From NCBI RefSeq assembly GCF_000967425.1, contig NZ_FO082820.1:434001-498000 (forward strand): a stretch of DNA of 64,000 nucleotides, written 5' to 3'. This document shows positions 51,655 to 60,328 of this stretch, in pieces. Within the stretch, counting starts at the first letter, position 1. Each line of letters starts with the position of its first letter. The DNA is from Pseudorhizobium banfieldiae. Its GTDB lineage: Bacteria; Pseudomonadota; Alphaproteobacteria; Rhizobiales; Rhizobiaceae. The notes under the pieces are model-generated. The model searched no databases, was not told where the DNA came from, and saw only the letters and a program-made list of their open reading frames with translations. The position numbers and the translations under genes were made by a program.

Positions 51655-53979
51655 ATGGTTTCGACATATCTCAGCTACGACCTCGTCAACCGCGACATGT
51701 TCAAGACCCTTCAGCGTGTCGCAAGTCAGGACATGGTGGCGCGGGACGCGGCTTATTATGCGGAAAACATTGGGAAGGTGACGTCGATCGATGAATTTCT
51801 CGACGACTACCGGCTGTTCTCCTACGCCATGAAGGCCCATGGCCTCGAGGAGATGACCTATGCCAAGGCCTTCATGAAGAAGGTGCTGGAAAGCGACCTC
51901 AGCGACCCGAACAGCTACGCCAATCTGCTCACTGACGACCGGTACAAGAAATTCGCAGCCGCCTTCAATTTCTCCTCAAGCGACACGGCGATTGCGCAGT
52001 CGGCCGCGCAGCAGGAGGAGATTCTCGACCTCTACGACCAGAGCATCATCGCTACCCAGGACAAGGTGGCGGAGGAGACGCGCTACTACAAGGCCATGAT
52101 GGCGCAGGTCGATCATGTGGACGACATCCTGAGCAATGACAGGCTGCGCCGATACGTCTTTGAATCGCTCGGGATAGACGACAGCGTCTACTCCTACCAG
52201 GTCGTCCGGAGCGCAATGAGCAGCGACAAGAATGATCCTGCCAGCTACACGAACACCGTGCTCAAGGATCAGATGACCTATCTGACGGCCAAGCTGTCGA
52301 CGGCCCAGGCGGAACTCGCTGCCCTTGGTACCAATTCCAAGGAGCATGTGGAAAAGAAGGCATCCCTCAAGCTGGAGATCGCCGGCTACCAGAACGCCAT
52401 CAAGTCGACCCAAGCCCACATCGATCTCGCCGGAGCGTTCGAATTTGCGGTCGACGGCACATCGGCGAAGGGTTCTGCACAGACCGAACAACAGCTGGCG
52501 GCGATCACCGACCTCTACCTGCTCAGCCGGCCGCGCCAGACGCAGGCTTCGGCGCTTCGCGAAAGGGACTATTTCGAGGAGAAGATCCCGACGGTCACCA
52601 GTGTCGATGGTCTGCTGGATGATCCGCGACTTTACGATTATGTCCGCAAGGCCTTCGACCTCAACGAGCTTTTCGTGGTCAAGTCGACGCTGGAGCAGAT
52701 CCTGACCAGCGACCTATCGGATCCGAACAGCTACGCCAATCTCTACGGCAAGGATCGGCCCCAGTACCTGGAGCTTGCGAACGCCTTCAACTTCAACACC
52801 GATGGCAGCCTTGATGGACCTGTCGCACAGACCGCCGCGCAGACGTCGCTGACGTCGAACCATTACTTCAGCCGCTATGACGACAAGCAGGAAGAGGCGG
52901 ACGAAAAGGCAATCAAGCTCTACAAATCGGAGATGGCGGCGGTGAAGTCTGTTGAGGATTTCCTGTCCGACAAGGCAATCTATGGATTTACCTTGCAGGC
53001 TGTGGGACTGGATCCGGACTCGGTCTCTCTGCTGACGCTGAAGAACGTGCTCAAGAGCGACCTTTCCGACCCCAAGAGCTACGTTTACCGCCTGAAGGAC
53101 GAACGCTACCTGACGCTGGCGCAGGCCTTCAATTTCACGAGGGACGGTGGCATTACGGCGCCGGTCCAGGCTCAGTCGATGGCAACCATCACCGAAACGG
53201 CCAAGGCCTATATCGTCGAGCAGACCCGCTTTCTTCGCGGCGACGAGAAGGAGGCTGCGCGCAAGAAGGCGGACGCCGAATCGAGCTACTACACGCAGAC
53301 AATGGCCAGCATAAAGACGCTCAGCGAATTCCTGGGCGATCGGCGTCTGGTGGATTTCGTGCTGACGGCGAAGGGGATCGACCCATCAACCGCGACGGAC
53401 GACTTCCTGAAGCAGATATTCACGTCGGACCTGAGCGATCCAGAGAGCTTCGTCAATCAACAGGGCAATGCAGAATTCGCCGAACTTCTAGGATCGTTCA
53501 ACTTCGATGAGAACGGCACTCTCGATCGCGACGCAGCGGCAACGATCCAGGGGCGAGGCAAAGTGATCGAAACCCAGAATCTCTATCTTCGCCAGACCCT
53601 GGAAATGGAAGAAGGTAATGAGAACGCCGGTGTGCGAATGGCCCTCTACTTCGAGCGGATGGTCGATTCCATCACCGACGCCTACAGTATCCTGGGTGAC
53701 GAGGCGCTGATGGAGTTCTTCAGGGTGACCTTCAGCCTGCCCAGCGAGATCGGATCTATGGACATCGATCAGCAGGCGAAGATCGTCGAGAAGAACCTCG
53801 ACCTGAACGACCTCAAGGACCCCGACAAGGTTCGCAAGATGATCCAGCGATTCACCATCATGTATGACCTCGAGAACGGCGTGACCGGGCCCTCGCCAGT
53901 CGACATCCTGACGGGAAGCGGCGCCTATACCGGCATCAGTGCCGATACATTGTGGGCGTTATCTCAGGTTCGTCGATAG
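51655..53979 (+). CDS. Large DUF1217 repeat protein
   Basis: 774 residues made almost entirely of DUF1217-type repeats. A core SDLSDPxSYxN, followed by (L)A.AFNF about 15-20 residues later, occurs at about residues 80, 190 (SDKNDPASY), 352, 468 and 591, with a degenerate sixth unit (DLNDLKDPDKV) near 714. Period is about 115-125 residues; the 2-3 gap is longer because of a coiled-coil insertion (AKLSTAQAELAALG). Each unit begins with a V.S..EFL.D.RL..Y/F..A.G segment. DUF1217 proteins in rhizobia are usually encoded in flagellar loci, but no flagellar gene is near here. No signal peptide seen. GGAG precedes ATG 51655. Confidence 0.85.
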   Translation: MVSTYLSYDLVNRDMFKTLQRVASQDMVARDAAYYAENIGKVTSIDEFLDDYRLFSYAMKAHGLEEMTYAKAFMKKVLESDLSDPNSYANLLTDDRYKKFAAAFNFSSSDTAIAQSAAQQEEILDLYDQSIIATQDKVAEETRYYKAMMAQVDHVDDILSNDRLRRYVFESLGIDDSVYSYQVVRSAMSSDKNDPASYTNTVLKDQMTYLTAKLSTAQAELAALGTNSKEHVEKKASLKLEIAGYQNAIKSTQAHIDLAGAFEFAVDGTSAKGSAQTEQQLAAITDLYLLSRPRQTQASALRERDYFEEKIPTVTSVDGLLDDPRLYDYVRKAFDLNELFVVKSTLEQILTSDLSDPNSYANLYGKDRPQYLELANAFNFNTDGSLDGPVAQTAAQTSLTSNHYFSRYDDKQEEADEKAIKLYKSEMAAVKSVEDFLSDKAIYGFTLQAVGLDPDSVSLLTLKNVLKSDLSDPKSYVYRLKDERYLTLAQAFNFTRDGGITAPVQAQSMATITETAKAYIVEQTRFLRGDEKEAARKKADAESSYYTQTMASIKTLSEFLGDRRLVDFVLTAKGIDPSTATDDFLKQIFTSDLSDPESFVNQQGNAEFAELLGSFNFDENGTLDRDAAATIQGRGKVIETQNLYLRQTLEMEEGNENAGVRMALYFERMVDSITDAYSILGDEALMEFFRVTFSLPSEIGSMDIDQQAKIVEKNLDLNDLKDPDKVRKMIQRFTIMYDLENGVTGPSPVDILTGSGAYTGISADTLWALSQVRR

Positions 53980-54003
53980 GACCGCAACAGCCCGCCGCCC
54001 ATG

Positions 54004-55437
54004 TCATTCGATTGCGATGACCTTGCCAGGATTCATGATGTTGGCAGGGTCGAAGGCGCGCTTGATGCGACGCATCAGGTCGATCTCGATTGCGGGGCGG
54101 ATGCGGGCCAGTTCATCGCGCTTCAACTGACCGATGCCGTGTTCGGCAGAGATCGAGCCATTGAGCGATAACACGATCCCGTGGACGATCTCGTTGATCT
54201 CGTGCCATCGGGCCAGGAAGCCGGCCTTGTCGGCACCGACGGGCTGGGAGATGTTGTAGTGAATGTTGCCGTCGCCCAGATGCCCGAATGCGCAGATGCG
54301 GGCGCCGGGTAGGGCGGCTAGGATTGCGGCGTCCGCCGCCTCCATGAACGGCGGGATGCTTGAGACCGGAACGGAGACGTCGTGCTTGATCGACCCGCCC
54401 TCCGGTTTCTGCGCGTCCGACATGCTCTCGCGCATGTGCCAGAGCGCCTTCTGCTGCGCGACAGAGTTGGCGATAACGGCATCCCGTACGAGCCCCGTCT
54501 CCAGGCCCCATTCCAGCAGTGCATGGACCATGGTTTCGGCGGTCTCGGCCGAGTCGGATGTGGAGATGTCGATCAGCGCGTACCAGGGATGCGGCTCCGA
54601 GAGGGGATCGCGAACGCCTTCGATATGGCGGGTGGTGAACTCGACCCCGATACGGGGCATGAGTTCGAACCCCGTCAACGATGTCCCGCAGAGGTTCGAT
54701 GCCTTTTCGAAGAGGCGCAGAGCATCGGCCGGTGACGCCAGGCCGACGAGCGCGACCTGCCGCCCGACCGGCTGCGGGAAGAGCTTCAATACGGCGCCGG
54801 TAATGATGCCGAGTGTTCCTTCTGCGCCGATAAAGAGGTCGCGGAGGTCGTAACCGGTATTGTCCTTCTTCAGCCGCCGCATGCCGTCCCAGATTTCGCC
54901 CGTCGGCAGCACCACTTCGAGACCGAGGCAAAGCTGGCGCATGTTGCCATAGGCGAGAACGGCCGTGCCGCCGGCATTCGTGGAGAGATTGCCGCCGATG
55001 CGACAGGAGCCCTCCGATCCGAGCGAAAGCGGAAAGAGGCGCTGGACGGATTCGGCCGCGTGCTGCACCTCGGCAAGGATGGCACCGCCCTCCGCGGCAA
55101 GAACATTGGCCACGGGATCGACGTCCAGGATGCGGTTCATGCGCTCGAGGGAAAGGATCAGGTCAGTCCCGCTCTCGCGTGGCACCTGTCCTCCGACGAG
55201 GCCGGTATTGCCGGTCTGGGGAACGATTGGCGTCCGCGTCTCGGTAGCTAGCTTGAGGATATCGGCGACTTCGCGGGTAGAGCCGGGTTTCAGGATCATC
55301 GGGGAGGCGCCCCGGTACAGACCGCGGTTCTCGATCAGCCGAGGCGCGATATCCTCCGCGCTGCGCAGGGCGTTGGCCGGGCCGACGATGGCCGCAAAGC
55401 GCTCCAGAACGTCCGAGAATAGGCCGGGCATGTCCAT
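54004..55437 (-). CDS. FAD-binding D-2-hydroxyacid dehydrogenase family protein (GlcD/D2HGDH-like)
   Basis: 477-residue flavoprotein of the FAD-linked oxidase C-terminal family. N-terminal PCMH-type FAD domain (about 35-215) with PQTGNTGLVGGQVP and LGSEGSCRIGGNLSTNAGGTAVL; C-terminal substrate domain with the metal-binding AFGHLGDGNIHYNISQP and EHGIGQLKRDEL. The likely substrate is D-2-hydroxyglutarate, D-lactate or a related hydroxyacid; this cannot be fixed here. ATG 55437 (MDMPG) is spaced correctly from GGGGAG; the overlapping GTG 55440 is too close. It is 15 nt downstream of the Sua5-type gene. Confidence 0.9.
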   Translation of the reverse strand: MDMPGLFSDVLERFAAIVGPANALRSAEDIAPRLIENRGLYRGASPMILKPGSTREVADILKLATETRTPIVPQTGNTGLVGGQVPRESGTDLILSLERMNRILDVDPVANVLAAEGGAILAEVQHAAESVQRLFPLSLGSEGSCRIGGNLSTNAGGTAVLAYGNMRQLCLGLEVVLPTGEIWDGMRRLKKDNTGYDLRDLFIGAEGTLGIITGAVLKLFPQPVGRQVALVGLASPADALRLFEKASNLCGTSLTGFELMPRIGVEFTTRHIEGVRDPLSEPHPWYALIDISTSDSAETAETMVHALLEWGLETGLVRDAVIANSVAQQKALWHMRESMSDAQKPEGGSIKHDVSVPVSSIPPFMEAADAAILAALPGARICAFGHLGDGNIHYNISQPVGADKAGFLARWHEINEIVHGIVLSLNGSISAEHGIGQLKRDELARIRPAIEIDLMRRIKRAFDPANIMNPGKVIAIE

Positions 55438-55452
55438 CACGCGCTCCCCTAG

Positions 55453-56430
55453 CTAGCTTCGTGGCGCGGCGGCGCGCGCGAGCCGATCGTTGATGGCCTC
55501 GCCCAGCCCTTCGTTGGGGATCGCTGTGATGGCGATGCCGCGCGGCGCAATCGCATCTGCCTTCTTCAGATAATCGAAGAGATTGGAGGCGGCTTCCGCC
55601 AGGTCACCTGCGGGGCTGAGGTTGAAGAGGGCGGCAGCCTCGTTCTGCCCGGCAACCTCTTGGCCGCCGAAGCAGATCAGTGCTTCATCTGGCCCTACGG
55701 CCACCGCATTCAGCCTGACCGGCGAGCCCGGCGCATAATGCGAAGCCAGCATCCCGGGCGCCTCGATCGTCGCGGCCGGCGCTTCCTGGCGAATGATCGG
55801 CAGCCCGGCCACGGCTTCGATCTGGTCGGCGGAGACCCCGCCTGGGCGCAGAAGCCGGACCATGTTTCCCTCGACGCGGAGGATGGTTGATTCAACGCCG
55901 ACAGGCGCCGCGTCACCGTCGATGATCAGTGCCAGCTTCTCGCCTAGGTCCTCTGCGACGTGCTGCGCGCTCGTAGGGCTCACTTTTCCGGATGTGTTGG
56001 CGCTCGGGGCCGCAAGGGGCCTGCCGAGCCGGCGGATCACCGAGCCCGCAAAACCAACCGGAACCCGCACGCCCACCGTAGCGAGACCAGCGGTCGCCAG
56101 CGGGTGGATGGGCGTGCCCTCCTTCAGAGGCAGGATCAATGTCAGCGGGCCGGGCCAGAAATGCTCGGCGAGGCGTTGGGAGACAGGATCAAAATGCGCA
56201 TGCTGCTCGGCCATGGCGAAATCCGCCATGTGGCAGATCAGCGGATTGAAACGGGGTCGCCCCTTGGTTTCGTAGATCCGTGTCAGGGCGAGCGGATTGG
56301 TTGCATCCGCCGCAAGGCCGTAGACGGTCTCCGTCGGGAGGGCCACGGGCAGACCTTCGCGCAGCGTGTCCACCGCCGCGTGCAGGGCGTCTTCCTCATC
56401 GCTTCGCAGATGGATGATCCTGGCCGTCAT
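55453..56430 (-). CDS. L-threonylcarbamoyladenylate synthase (Sua5/YwlC type)
   Basis: 325-residue enzyme making threonylcarbamoyl-AMP for t6A37 modification of ANN-decoding tRNAs. YrdC domain about 15-200: LPTETVYGLAADAT, KGRPRFNPL (nucleotide Lys-Arg), and SANTSGKVSPTSAQ, then LLRPGGV. The extra C-terminal Sua5 domain (about 225-320) marks the longer form, as opposed to the short TsaC. The following flavoprotein gene is on the same strand, so both may be co-transcribed. Confidence 0.93.
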   Translation of the reverse strand: MTARIIHLRSDEEDALHAAVDTLREGLPVALPTETVYGLAADATNPLALTRIYETKGRPRFNPLICHMADFAMAEQHAHFDPVSQRLAEHFWPGPLTLILPLKEGTPIHPLATAGLATVGVRVPVGFAGSVIRRLGRPLAAPSANTSGKVSPTSAQHVAEDLGEKLALIIDGDAAPVGVESTILRVEGNMVRLLRPGGVSADQIEAVAGLPIIRQEAPAATIEAPGMLASHYAPGSPVRLNAVAVGPDEALICFGGQEVAGQNEAAALFNLSPAGDLAEAASNLFDYLKKADAIAPRGIAITAIPNEGLGEAINDRLARAAAPRS

Positions 56431-56482
56431 GTCCGTGTCCTAACGCGTAATCGCCCGCGTCTGCAATCCAAAAGCTCAGCGG

Positions 56483-57148
56483 CTAGAGCTTTTTGATCAT
56501 CGTCCGGAGTGACTGGCTTGGTGCCCCGAGAAGAAGAAGGTTCTTCATGGCTTCCCTTGGATTTGCCGTGCGGAACAGGAGACCATCCTTCCGCATCGAT
56601 CGATCTATGCGGAGTGTGTCGCCCGCCGCCTTTTCATAGGCGACGGCGAAATACATCCGTACATTTCCGCTACGGATATTCTCGAAGAAGGGATAGCTCT
56701 CGCTGATGTCGGAGGAGAAATTGGCAATGTAGAAGGACCAGTGGACAGGCCCTCTCTGCGCAAATCGGGTGCTCGCGGTCGTGACATGGCAGTAGCCGAG
56801 ATGCGGGATCTCCTCAAACGCCCTGGAGAAGATGACCTTTGGGAAGCGGATCGCCTCATGGAAGGCGTTGAGCCTCTCATGGGTCCTCTCGCCCGCCCGC
56901 ACAAGCTTCCTGTTGGTTCTTTCGGCGACTTCCTCAAAGCTCAGGTAGCGCTTTGTCTCGCGATCCCAGGTGGGCGCGGTGCGATCGATCCTGCCCGTCC
57001 GCAGGAACTCGGAATGAGGCGCCGCGCTGGTCGCGGAAAGGCGCCGTGGCGCCTGGTTCTGGTAGTAGCGCCGCTTTGCACTTGCCTGCACCGTCTGCTT
57101 CCCTCGGTCTTGCGTCGGCGCAGATGGTAGCGAGCTATGGTTAATCAT
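56483..57148 (-). CDS. Unrecognised conserved-looking protein
   Basis: 221 residues if the start is ATG 57148 (MINHSSLP); 253 with an in-frame start at 57244. The sequence has no signal peptide or transmembrane segment. A compact middle part (about 90-200) contains [25 protein letters not shown] and [13 protein letters not shown], with an acidic/aromatic pattern, and [15 protein letters not shown] earlier. I do not recognise the family with confidence. It lies between a Sua5-type gene and a divergent BA14K gene; codon use looks like its neighbours, so it is probably a real rhizobial gene. Confidence 0.65.
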   Translation of the reverse strand: MINHSSLPSAPTQDRGKQTVQASAKRRYYQNQAPRRLSATSAAPHSEFLRTGRIDRTAPTWDRETKRYLSFEEVAERTNRKLVRAGERTHERLNAFHEAIRFPKVIFSRAFEEIPHLGYCHVTTASTRFAQRGPVHWSFYIANFSSDISESYPFFENIRSGNVRMYFAVAYEKAAGDTLRIDRSMRKDGLLFRTANPREAMKNLLLLGAPSQSLRTMIKKL

Positions 57149-57246
57149 GCGTATCGGAGCGCTGGAACCCTGCCGGACCGCACGGGAACGAACAGGCGCT
57201 TCCTCCGTTTTTCCGCCGATCGAAGGAAAAGAGGAGACAGCCAACC

Positions 57247-57723
57247 ATGGGTAAGTTCAAGTTTCGTCTGACTACGATGGTAGCGGCGCTCGCCGTGACC
57301 GTGACCACCTATGTGCCGGTCCAGGCGATGCCGTTGCCGGCTGCCCCGGCCGCGAGCGCGCAGGGACTCGTCACCGACGTGCAGTACCGTGACCGCTGGG
57401 ACCGCCGCTACGATCGCAGATGGGACCGCCGGGAGGCTCGCCGCGACTACCGCCGCGGCTATCGGGCGGGCTACTATAACGGATACCGCGGCTATCGCGA
57501 GCGTCGACCGGGATACCGCTACTACAACGGCTTCTGGTTCCCGTTTGCCGCCTTCACCGCAGGTGCGATCATCAGCGGTGGGGCTCAGGCCCGGCCGAGT
57601 GGCAGCCATAGCGTGCGCCATTACCAGTGGTGCGAAAGCCGCTATCGCTCCTACCGCGCCTCCGACAACACGTTTCAGCCGTATAACGGGCCGCGTCGGC
57701 AGTGCAACTCGCCCTACTCCTGA
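57247..57723 (+). CDS. BA14K family protein, copy 1
   Basis: 158 residues with a signal peptide (about 1-27, cleavage near VQAMP), a Arg/Tyr/Gly-rich stretch (about 50-100, [22 protein letters not shown]) and a hydrophobic/glycine segment ([15 protein letters not shown]). The C-terminal BA14K signature reads [18 protein letters not shown], then [12 protein letters not shown]14K proteins were named for a Brucella surface antigen with lectin-like activity; here surface exposure is inferred. A second BA14K gene follows 184 nt downstream. Confidence 0.9.
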   Translation: MGKFKFRLTTMVAALAVTVTTYVPVQAMPLPAAPAASAQGLVTDVQYRDRWDRRYDRRWDRREARRDYRRGYRAGYYNGYRGYRERRPGYRYYNGFWFPFAAFTAGAIISGGAQARPSGSHSVRHYQWCESRYRSYRASDNTFQPYNGPRRQCNSPYS

Positions 57724-57744
57724 TATTGTTGCGTATGCACGACG

Positions 57745-57765
57745 AGCCGCTCCCTTGGGGGCGGC
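57745..57765 (+). terminator. Hairpin after the first BA14K gene
   Basis: AGCCGCTCCC (57745-57754) with GGGGGCGGCT (57756-57765) form a GC stem with one mismatch; the downstream sequence is TGTCTCGTTT, a weak T-run, so terminator function is moderate. Confidence 0.55.
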
Positions 57766-57906
57766 TTGTCTCGTTTGACAGGTTTAACTTGTGCTTGGCG
57801 TTAATTCGGGGTTCAGATTGCCTTTACTACGAGTTTGCTGATCCATGGAATACCCGGCAGCCGCGCTGGTCGACGGGAGCGGAATTCAACTTCAATGGAG
57901 AAGAAG

Positions 57907-58356
57907 ATGAAAAAGCTGTTCAGAAAAGTCGCGATCGCCGCCATCTCGGCAGCTGTCGTCGGTACGGATTTCATGCCCGCTGAAGCCGCCATGCCAAGTG
58001 TGGCAAACCCGGCGGCAAAGATAGAAGCGAAATCGGATGTTACCGAAGTCCGCCACCGCGGTTACCGTCGCGGCTATTACCATGGGCATCGCGGCTACCG
58101 GCATCATCGCCCCGGCTACCGCTACCATGACGGCTACTGGTTTCCCCTCGCCGCGTTCGGTGCAGGCGCCCTGATCGGCGGCGCGATCGCGGCACAGCCC
58201 CGCTATGTCGAGCCGGCTCCGGCGTACCGCGCCAGCGGCCTCAATCCGCGCCACTATGACTGGTGCCATGCCCGCTACCGGTCCTATGACGCCTATTCCA
58301 ACACGTTTCAGCCCTATCACGGCCCGCGCCAGACCTGCTACTCGCCCTATTACTGA
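57907..58356 (+). CDS. BA14K family protein, copy 2
   Basis: 149 residues, same layout as the upstream copy: signal peptide (about 1-26), a His/Arg/Gly/Tyr-rich region (YRRGYYHGHRGYRHHRPGYR), a hydrophobic segment FPLAAFGAGALIGGAIAA, and the BA14K motif YDWCHARYRSYDAYSNTF plus QPYHGPRQTCYSPYY at the C-terminus. The His-rich middle differs from the Arg-rich copy 1. ATG 57907 is chosen because GGAG is spaced 6 nt before it; 57895 is an alternative. A strong terminator follows. Confidence 0.88.
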   Translation: MKKLFRKVAIAAISAAVVGTDFMPAEAAMPSVANPAAKIEAKSDVTEVRHRGYRRGYYHGHRGYRHHRPGYRYHDGYWFPLAAFGAGALIGGAIAAQPRYVEPAPAYRASGLNPRHYDWCHARYRSYDAYSNTFQPYHGPRQTCYSPYY

Positions 58357-58385
58357 GCTGGCAAGCTGATCCGGCTCAAAGAAGA

Positions 58386-58417
58386 AGCCCGTCCGGCGTT
58401 CGCCCGACGGGCTTTTT
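58386..58417 (+). terminator. Intrinsic terminator after the second BA14K gene
   Basis: AGCCCGTC (58386-58393) pairs with GACGGGCT (58406-58413) and GGCG with CGCC inside, TT loop, followed by TTTTT (58413-58417). Confidence 0.9.
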
Positions 58418-58452
58418 GCTGTCTGTTTCTGCGTAGCCAGGAGCCGGCTCCA

Positions 58453-58482
58453 TTGACAATCAGATTTACGTTTACGTAAAAA
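58453..58482 (+). promoter_or_regulatory. Promoter with LiuR-like (MerR-type) operator for the acyl-CoA dehydrogenase operon
   Basis: TTGACA (58453-58458) is a good -35; 18 nt later TAAAAA (58477-58482) is a weak -10. Between and over them lies TTTACGTTTACGTAAA (58465-58480), a perfect inverted repeat TTTACGT-TT-ACGTAAA. It resembles the binding motif of LiuR-type MerR regulators that control acyl-CoA and branched-chain amino-acid catabolism in Proteobacteria, which typically bind the spacer of their promoters. No merR-type gene is in this window. Confidence 0.6.
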
Positions 58483-58535
58483 GCAGGGAGTTTCTTGCCG
58501 GGCCCGCCCCCGGCCGTCCATGAGGAGGATGCAGC

Positions 58536-60317
58536 ATGTACAAGGCTCCGGTCGAGGAAATTTCCTTCACCCTGAATCATGTCGTCGGACTTTCGGGAGC
58601 GATCGACGCAGGCAGGCTCGGTGATCTCTCGCAGGATCTGGTTGATGCCATTCTTGAAGAGGCCGGCCGCTTTGCCACCAACGAGATGGCACCTCTCGGC
58701 GAGCCCGGCGACCGGCAGGGAGCTCGCATCTCCGATGGCGTGGTGACCACACCGGACGGTTGGGCCGATCTCTACCGCAATTGGCGGGAAGGTGGCTGGA
58801 ACGGCCTCACCGGTCCGGAAGCCTATGGCGGCCAGAATCTGCCGCACATGCTGAACGTTGCCGCACTGGAGATGTGGAACTCGGCCTCCATGGCCTTCGC
58901 CCTCGCACCGACCCTCACCATGGGCGCCATCGAGGCGCTCGACAAGCACGGCAGCGACAAACTTAAGGCAATCTATCTTGAGAAGCTTGTCTCCGGCGAA
59001 TGGACCGGGACCATGAATCTGACGGAGCCGCATGCCGGTTCCGACCTCGGCGTGCTCAAGACCCGCGCCGAACGCCGCGACGATGGAACCTACCGCATCT
59101 TCGGCCAGAAGATCTACATCACCTGGGGCGAGCATGACGCGGCGGATAACATCATCCATCTGGTGCTGGCGCGGCTTCCGGATGCGCCCGCCGGCACGCG
59201 CGGCATATCGCTCTTCCTGGTGCCGAAGTTCCTCGTCAACGAGGATGGCTCGCTCGGCGCCCGCAACGACGTCTTCTGCCACTCGATCGAACACAAGCTT
59301 GGCATCCACGGCTCGCCGACCTGCACGATGATCTACGGCGATGGCAAGTTCGGTGAAGAGAAGGGCGCGATCGGCTGGCTGGTTGGCGAGGAGAACAAGG
59401 GCCTCGCCTGCATGTTCACCATGATGAACAACGCCCGTCTCGCCGTCGGCATGCAGGGTGTCGCGATCGCCGAGGCGGCCACCCAGAAGGCCATCGAATA
59501 CGCACGGGAGCGCACTCAGGGCAAGGCGCCCCGGTGGACGGGAAGCGGCATGAGCCCGATCATCGAGCATCCCGACGTGGCGCGCATGCTGCTGACCATG
59601 AAGGTGCTGACCCAGGGCTCCCGCGCCATCTGCTATGCCTGTGCCCACGCCATCGATATGGCCCATCATAGCGAGGGCGACGAGGCCGAGGCCTGGGGCG
59701 AGCGCGCCGCACTCCTGACGCCGATCGCCAAGTCCTTCGCCACCGACGCGGGCGTGGACGTTGCATCGCTCGGCATCCAGGTGCATGGGGGAATGGGTTT
59801 CATCGAGGAAACCGGCGCTGCCCGCTATCTTCGCGATGCCCGGATCGCCCCGATCTACGAAGGCACCAACGGCATTCAGGCGATCGACCTCGTGACTCGC
59901 AAGCTGCCGCTCTCCGGTGGCGGCCAGGTGAGCGGCTTCATCGCCGAGCTCAAGGAGCTCACTGAGTGCGTCGCTTCCTCCAACGAACCGGCCTTCGGCA
60001 GGACGGCTGAGGGCCTGCAGGCGGCGATCAGCGATCTGGAGGCGACGACGGAATGGCTCTTGAAGGCGCAGGCAGAAGGCCACGTGGCCGAGGCGCTCGC
60101 AGGTGCCACGCCGTACCAGCGCCTCTTCGGCCTGGTGCTGACCGGCGTCTATCTTGCCAAGGGGGCGCTTGCGCCTGCAGAGGATGGCAGGGGTTCCCAG
60201 CGCATCGCGATCTGCCGCTTCGCGGTGGAGAACCTGCTGCCTGAAACGGCGGCGCTGAATCGCCAAGTGGTCGAGGGGGCTGCCAGCCTCGAAGCGGCCC
60301 GCAGCGTTCTGGCCTGA
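58536..60317 (+). CDS. Acyl-CoA dehydrogenase (long, DmdC-like class)
   Basis: 593-residue flavoprotein that introduces the first double bond in fatty-acyl or related CoA esters. Longer than the 380-residue short-chain class because of an extra C-terminal region (about 470-593). Landmarks: WNGLTGPEAYGGQNLP, MNLTEPHAGSDLGVLKT (FAD/substrate), KIYITWGEHD, GMGFIEETGAARYLRDARIAPIYEGTNGIQAIDLV, with the catalytic Glu in YEGTNGIQ. Preceded by a LiuR-like operator and followed 11 nt downstream by an enoyl-CoA hydratase gene. The acyl substrate is unknown; DmdC-type relatives use 3-methylmercaptopropionyl-CoA. Confidence 0.93.
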   Translation: MYKAPVEEISFTLNHVVGLSGAIDAGRLGDLSQDLVDAILEEAGRFATNEMAPLGEPGDRQGARISDGVVTTPDGWADLYRNWREGGWNGLTGPEAYGGQNLPHMLNVAALEMWNSASMAFALAPTLTMGAIEALDKHGSDKLKAIYLEKLVSGEWTGTMNLTEPHAGSDLGVLKTRAERRDDGTYRIFGQKIYITWGEHDAADNIIHLVLARLPDAPAGTRGISLFLVPKFLVNEDGSLGARNDVFCHSIEHKLGIHGSPTCTMIYGDGKFGEEKGAIGWLVGEENKGLACMFTMMNNARLAVGMQGVAIAEAATQKAIEYARERTQGKAPRWTGSGMSPIIEHPDVARMLLTMKVLTQGSRAICYACAHAIDMAHHSEGDEAEAWGERAALLTPIAKSFATDAGVDVASLGIQVHGGMGFIEETGAARYLRDARIAPIYEGTNGIQAIDLVTRKLPLSGGGQVSGFIAELKELTECVASSNEPAFGRTAEGLQAAISDLEATTEWLLKAQAEGHVAEALAGATPYQRLFGLVLTGVYLAKGALAPAEDGRGSQRIAICRFAVENLLPETAALNRQVVEGAASLEAARSVLA

Positions 60318-60328
60318 GGAGAGATGCC

